A stretch of DNA of 64,000 bases from Rhodococcus pyridinivorans. GTDB taxonomy: Bacteria; Actinomycetota; Actinomycetes; Mycobacteriales; Mycobacteriaceae. The stretch is from positions 620,001 to 684,000 of the forward strand of contig NZ_FNRX01000002.1 of NCBI RefSeq assembly GCF_900105195.1, given 5' to 3'. A program made the translations under genes and the position numbers. This document shows, piece after piece, positions 62,394 through 64,000 of the stretch (position 1 is its first letter; every line of letters begins with the position of its first letter). Under the pieces are notes generated by a model. That model was not told the origin of the DNA and ran no database searches. It was given only the letters and a program-made list of their open reading frames with translations.

Positions 62394-63633
62394 AGTCCGG
62401 ACGCTCCATCAGCCACGACACGGCCACACCCGCGACGAGCCCCCAGAACGCCGCGCCGATGTTCCAGACGGTGATGTTCGAGGCGGTGACCACGAACGCG
62501 ACGAGCGCACCCATGGTGTGCTTGCTCGCGAACCCGGCCACGAAGGCGCCCTGCAACGCTTTGAGCATCGCCAGGCCGCCGAGAGTCGCGACGAACGAGG
62601 CGGGCGCGGCGATCATCCACCGGACGAACAGCGGCGCGAACAGTCCGAAGACGATCGCCAGCGTCCCGCATGTGATCGCCGCGGTGTACTGACGGGACCG
62701 TTCGCCCGACGACACGAGCAGCGCGTTGGTCGGTCCGGTCAGACAGGTCGACACGGCGCCGACGCACGCGGCAAGGAAGGACCACAGTCCGCACGCGATC
62801 GCCGAGACGTTGACGGGCGGATTGTGCCCGGCCGAGCGCAGCACCGCGATGCCTTGTCCGTTCTGCACGACCAGCACGGTGATCGCGAGCGGCACGACGA
62901 GTTCGAGGATCGCCGACCACGTGAACTGCGGGGCGGTGAACACCGGTGCGGCGAAGACCGCGCTGTCGGTCCCGGACGGTGAGAACCGGTCCGACAGCGC
63001 GACCGCGCCCACCCCGGCGAGCAGAGCGCCGAGGATGGGAGGCATCCACTTACCGAGGACTGCAACGGAACTGAGCAGGAGGAAGACGATCACCATCGGT
63101 GCGGCGATGGCGACGTCGGAACCGAGCGCCGAAACCAGATCGATGCCGAACTTCAGGAACACCCCCGCGACCATCGCCATGACGATGGGCATCGGCAACG
63201 CTTCCATCACTCGGCGCACCAGTCCCGAGGCCCCCAGCACCGTCACGAGGGCCGCTGTCACGAAAAATGCGCCGACCACCTCCGCCCAGCTCAGGTGGGT
63301 GAGCGACCCGCCGACCAGCACGGTGCCGGGGATGGTCCAGAAGAACCCGAGCGGTTGCCGGTAGGCGACGCTCATCACGATGGTGAGCAGCCCGTTGAGG
63401 GCGAACACCCCGAAGATCCACGACGCCAACTGCGGTGCGCTCAGCCCGCCCGCGGCGCCGGCGGCGAGGATCACGGCGACCGGTCCGGTGCACGAGAAGA
63501 CGAGCCCGATCAAGCCGTTCGCGGCGTATCGTGGGCCGAGATCCCGGAGTATCCCGCGCGGTCCGACGACGGGACGCACGGGGCGTTCGAACAGATCGGT
63601 CTCGGCGGTGGGGCGATCGTCCACGGCGGTCAA
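62383..63633 (-). CDS. BenE-family benzoate/H+ symporter
   Basis: 416 residues with about 12 membrane segments. BenE marks: IFGVFALNGLLTIVMSV, GFFWTIPGTVLVG, MPIVMAMVAGVFLKFGIDL, and CLTGPTNALLVSSGERSRQY. TTG 63633 has GAGG seven bases before; GTG 63624 is possible. Its start lies just after the stop of the LuxR-type gene. Benzoate or a similar aromatic acid is the likely cargo. Confidence 0.87.
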   Translation of the reverse strand: MTAVDDRPTAETDLFERPVRPVVGPRGILRDLGPRYAANGLIGLVFSCTGPVAVILAAGAAGGLSAPQLASWIFGVFALNGLLTIVMSVAYRQPLGFFWTIPGTVLVGGSLTHLSWAEVVGAFFVTAALVTVLGASGLVRRVMEALPMPIVMAMVAGVFLKFGIDLVSALGSDVAIAAPMVIVFLLLSSVAVLGKWMPPILGALLAGVGAVALSDRFSPSGTDSAVFAAPVFTAPQFTWSAILELVVPLAITVLVVQNGQGIAVLRSAGHNPPVNVSAIACGLWSFLAACVGAVSTCLTGPTNALLVSSGERSRQYTAAITCGTLAIVFGLFAPLFVRWMIAAPASFVATLGGLAMLKALQGAFVAGFASKHTMGALVAFVVTASNITVWNIGAAFWGLVAGVAVSWLMERPDFSR

Positions 63634-63636
63634 TGG

Positions 63637-64000
63637 TCAACCTCGATCCTGTTGTCGGAACTTCGCGGCGAGCTCGCTGCGCGAGCGGATGCCGAACTTC
63701 GAGTACACGCGGGTCAGGTGGTACTGCACGGTCTTGACGGACAGGAACAGCTCACCGGCGACTTCCTTGTTGGTGCGGCCCGACGCGACGAGTGTGGCCA
63801 CGGCGCGTTCCTGCGGAGTGAGGGTCGTGAAATCCGAACGCGGGGTCTCGGTCTCGCCGTCGCCGGTACGAAGACCACCGGCCTTGAGTTCCCGGTCGCA
63901 ACGTTCCACGTACGAGACGGCGCCGAGCGACGCGTACAGCTCACGGGCGGTGCGGATCACCGCGTCGGCGTCGCGGCGACGCCCCGCGCGGCGCATCGTC
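63637..64000 (-). CDS. LuxR-type regulator, C-terminal part, cut by right edge
   Basis: About 121 residues visible, the end of a longer protein whose start is beyond the window. The last 65 residues form the GerE/LuxR helix-turn-helix: TPQERAVATLVASGRTNKEVA, then LFLSVKTVQYHLTRVYSKFGIRSRSEL. The upstream part looks helical, as in LuxR proteins with a large ATPase or TPR region. It is directly before the BenE-type gene and may control it. Confidence 0.8.
   Translation of the reverse strand, partial: TMRRAGRRRDADAVIRTARELYASLGAVSYVERCDRELKAGGLRTGDGETETPRSDFTTLTPQERAVATLVASGRTNKEVAGELFLSVKTVQYHLTRVYSKFGIRSRSELAAKFRQQDRG

Overview
The window is high-GC actinobacterial DNA, most likely from Rhodococcus or a close relative in the Mycobacteriales. 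Reasons: a eugenol oxidase whose length and key residues match the Rhodococcus jostii enzyme, a p-hydroxycinnamate gene set in the R. jostii couN-couO-couM order, an Lsr2 nucleoid protein, a GT87 membrane glycosyltransferase of the mycolata type, and dense GTG/ATG overlaps. No rRNA, tRNA or CRISPR array was seen. All functions are read from sequence and remembered family motifs; no database search was run.

Region 1 (1-17,820) is a catabolic island for plant or lignin phenylpropanoids. At the left edge is an operon of membrane-anchored helical proteins plus a possible SCP2-like protein, running off the window. Next comes a three-component cytochrome P450 system (P450, EthD-like protein, SCP2-like protein, 2Fe-2S ferredoxin, ferredoxin reductase) divergent from an AraC regulator. 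Then an operon of aldehyde dehydrogenase, alcohol dehydrogenase, acyl-CoA synthetase and a MaoC-like protein, a MarR regulator, eugenol oxidase, and a couNOM-like operon with its own MarR regulator. Together these could take eugenol to coniferyl alcohol, coniferaldehyde, ferulate, feruloyl-CoA and vanillate. An 18-bp motif (16 of 18 positions identical) lies upstream of both the P450 operon and eugenol oxidase.

Region 2 (about 17,820-20,250) is a mobile-element scar: an ISL3 transposase remnant, a tyrosine recombinase and a small membrane protein.

Region 3 (20,258-31,296) holds redox and stress genes: an FMN glutamate-synthase-like protein, an FdhF/YdeP molybdopterin oxidoreductase, a metallo-beta-lactamase-fold gene with an in-frame stop near its expected start, TspO, a decayed TetR/carotenoid-oxygenase pair, an amino-acid permease, an ArsR-ArsC fusion, a VOC protein and an aminoglycoside-phosphotransferase-like protein.

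Region 4 (31,301-39,093) is a TetR-controlled divergent acid or acyl-CoA cluster. Leftward are a SnoaL-like protein, a DUF485 protein and a sodium/solute symporter. Rightward are an acyl-CoA dehydrogenase, a hot-dog/SCP2-like fusion, an alpha/beta hydrolase and an AMP-forming ligase, nearly all with overlapping start and stop codons.

Region 5 (39,132-64,000) is mostly core and housekeeping material: MFS, HdeD, DUF72, MarR/FUSC, Lsr2, nucleoside hydrolase, thioesterase, cyclase, GntR, leuA with a leader peptide and hairpin, an M50-like protease, AzlCD, GT87, a His-rich lipoprotein with a Zur-like site, an AAA ATPase with a long inverted repeat, nitroreductase, gpsA, AraC/VOC, a UvrA-like ATPase, a BenE-type transporter and a LuxR-type regulator cut by the right edge.
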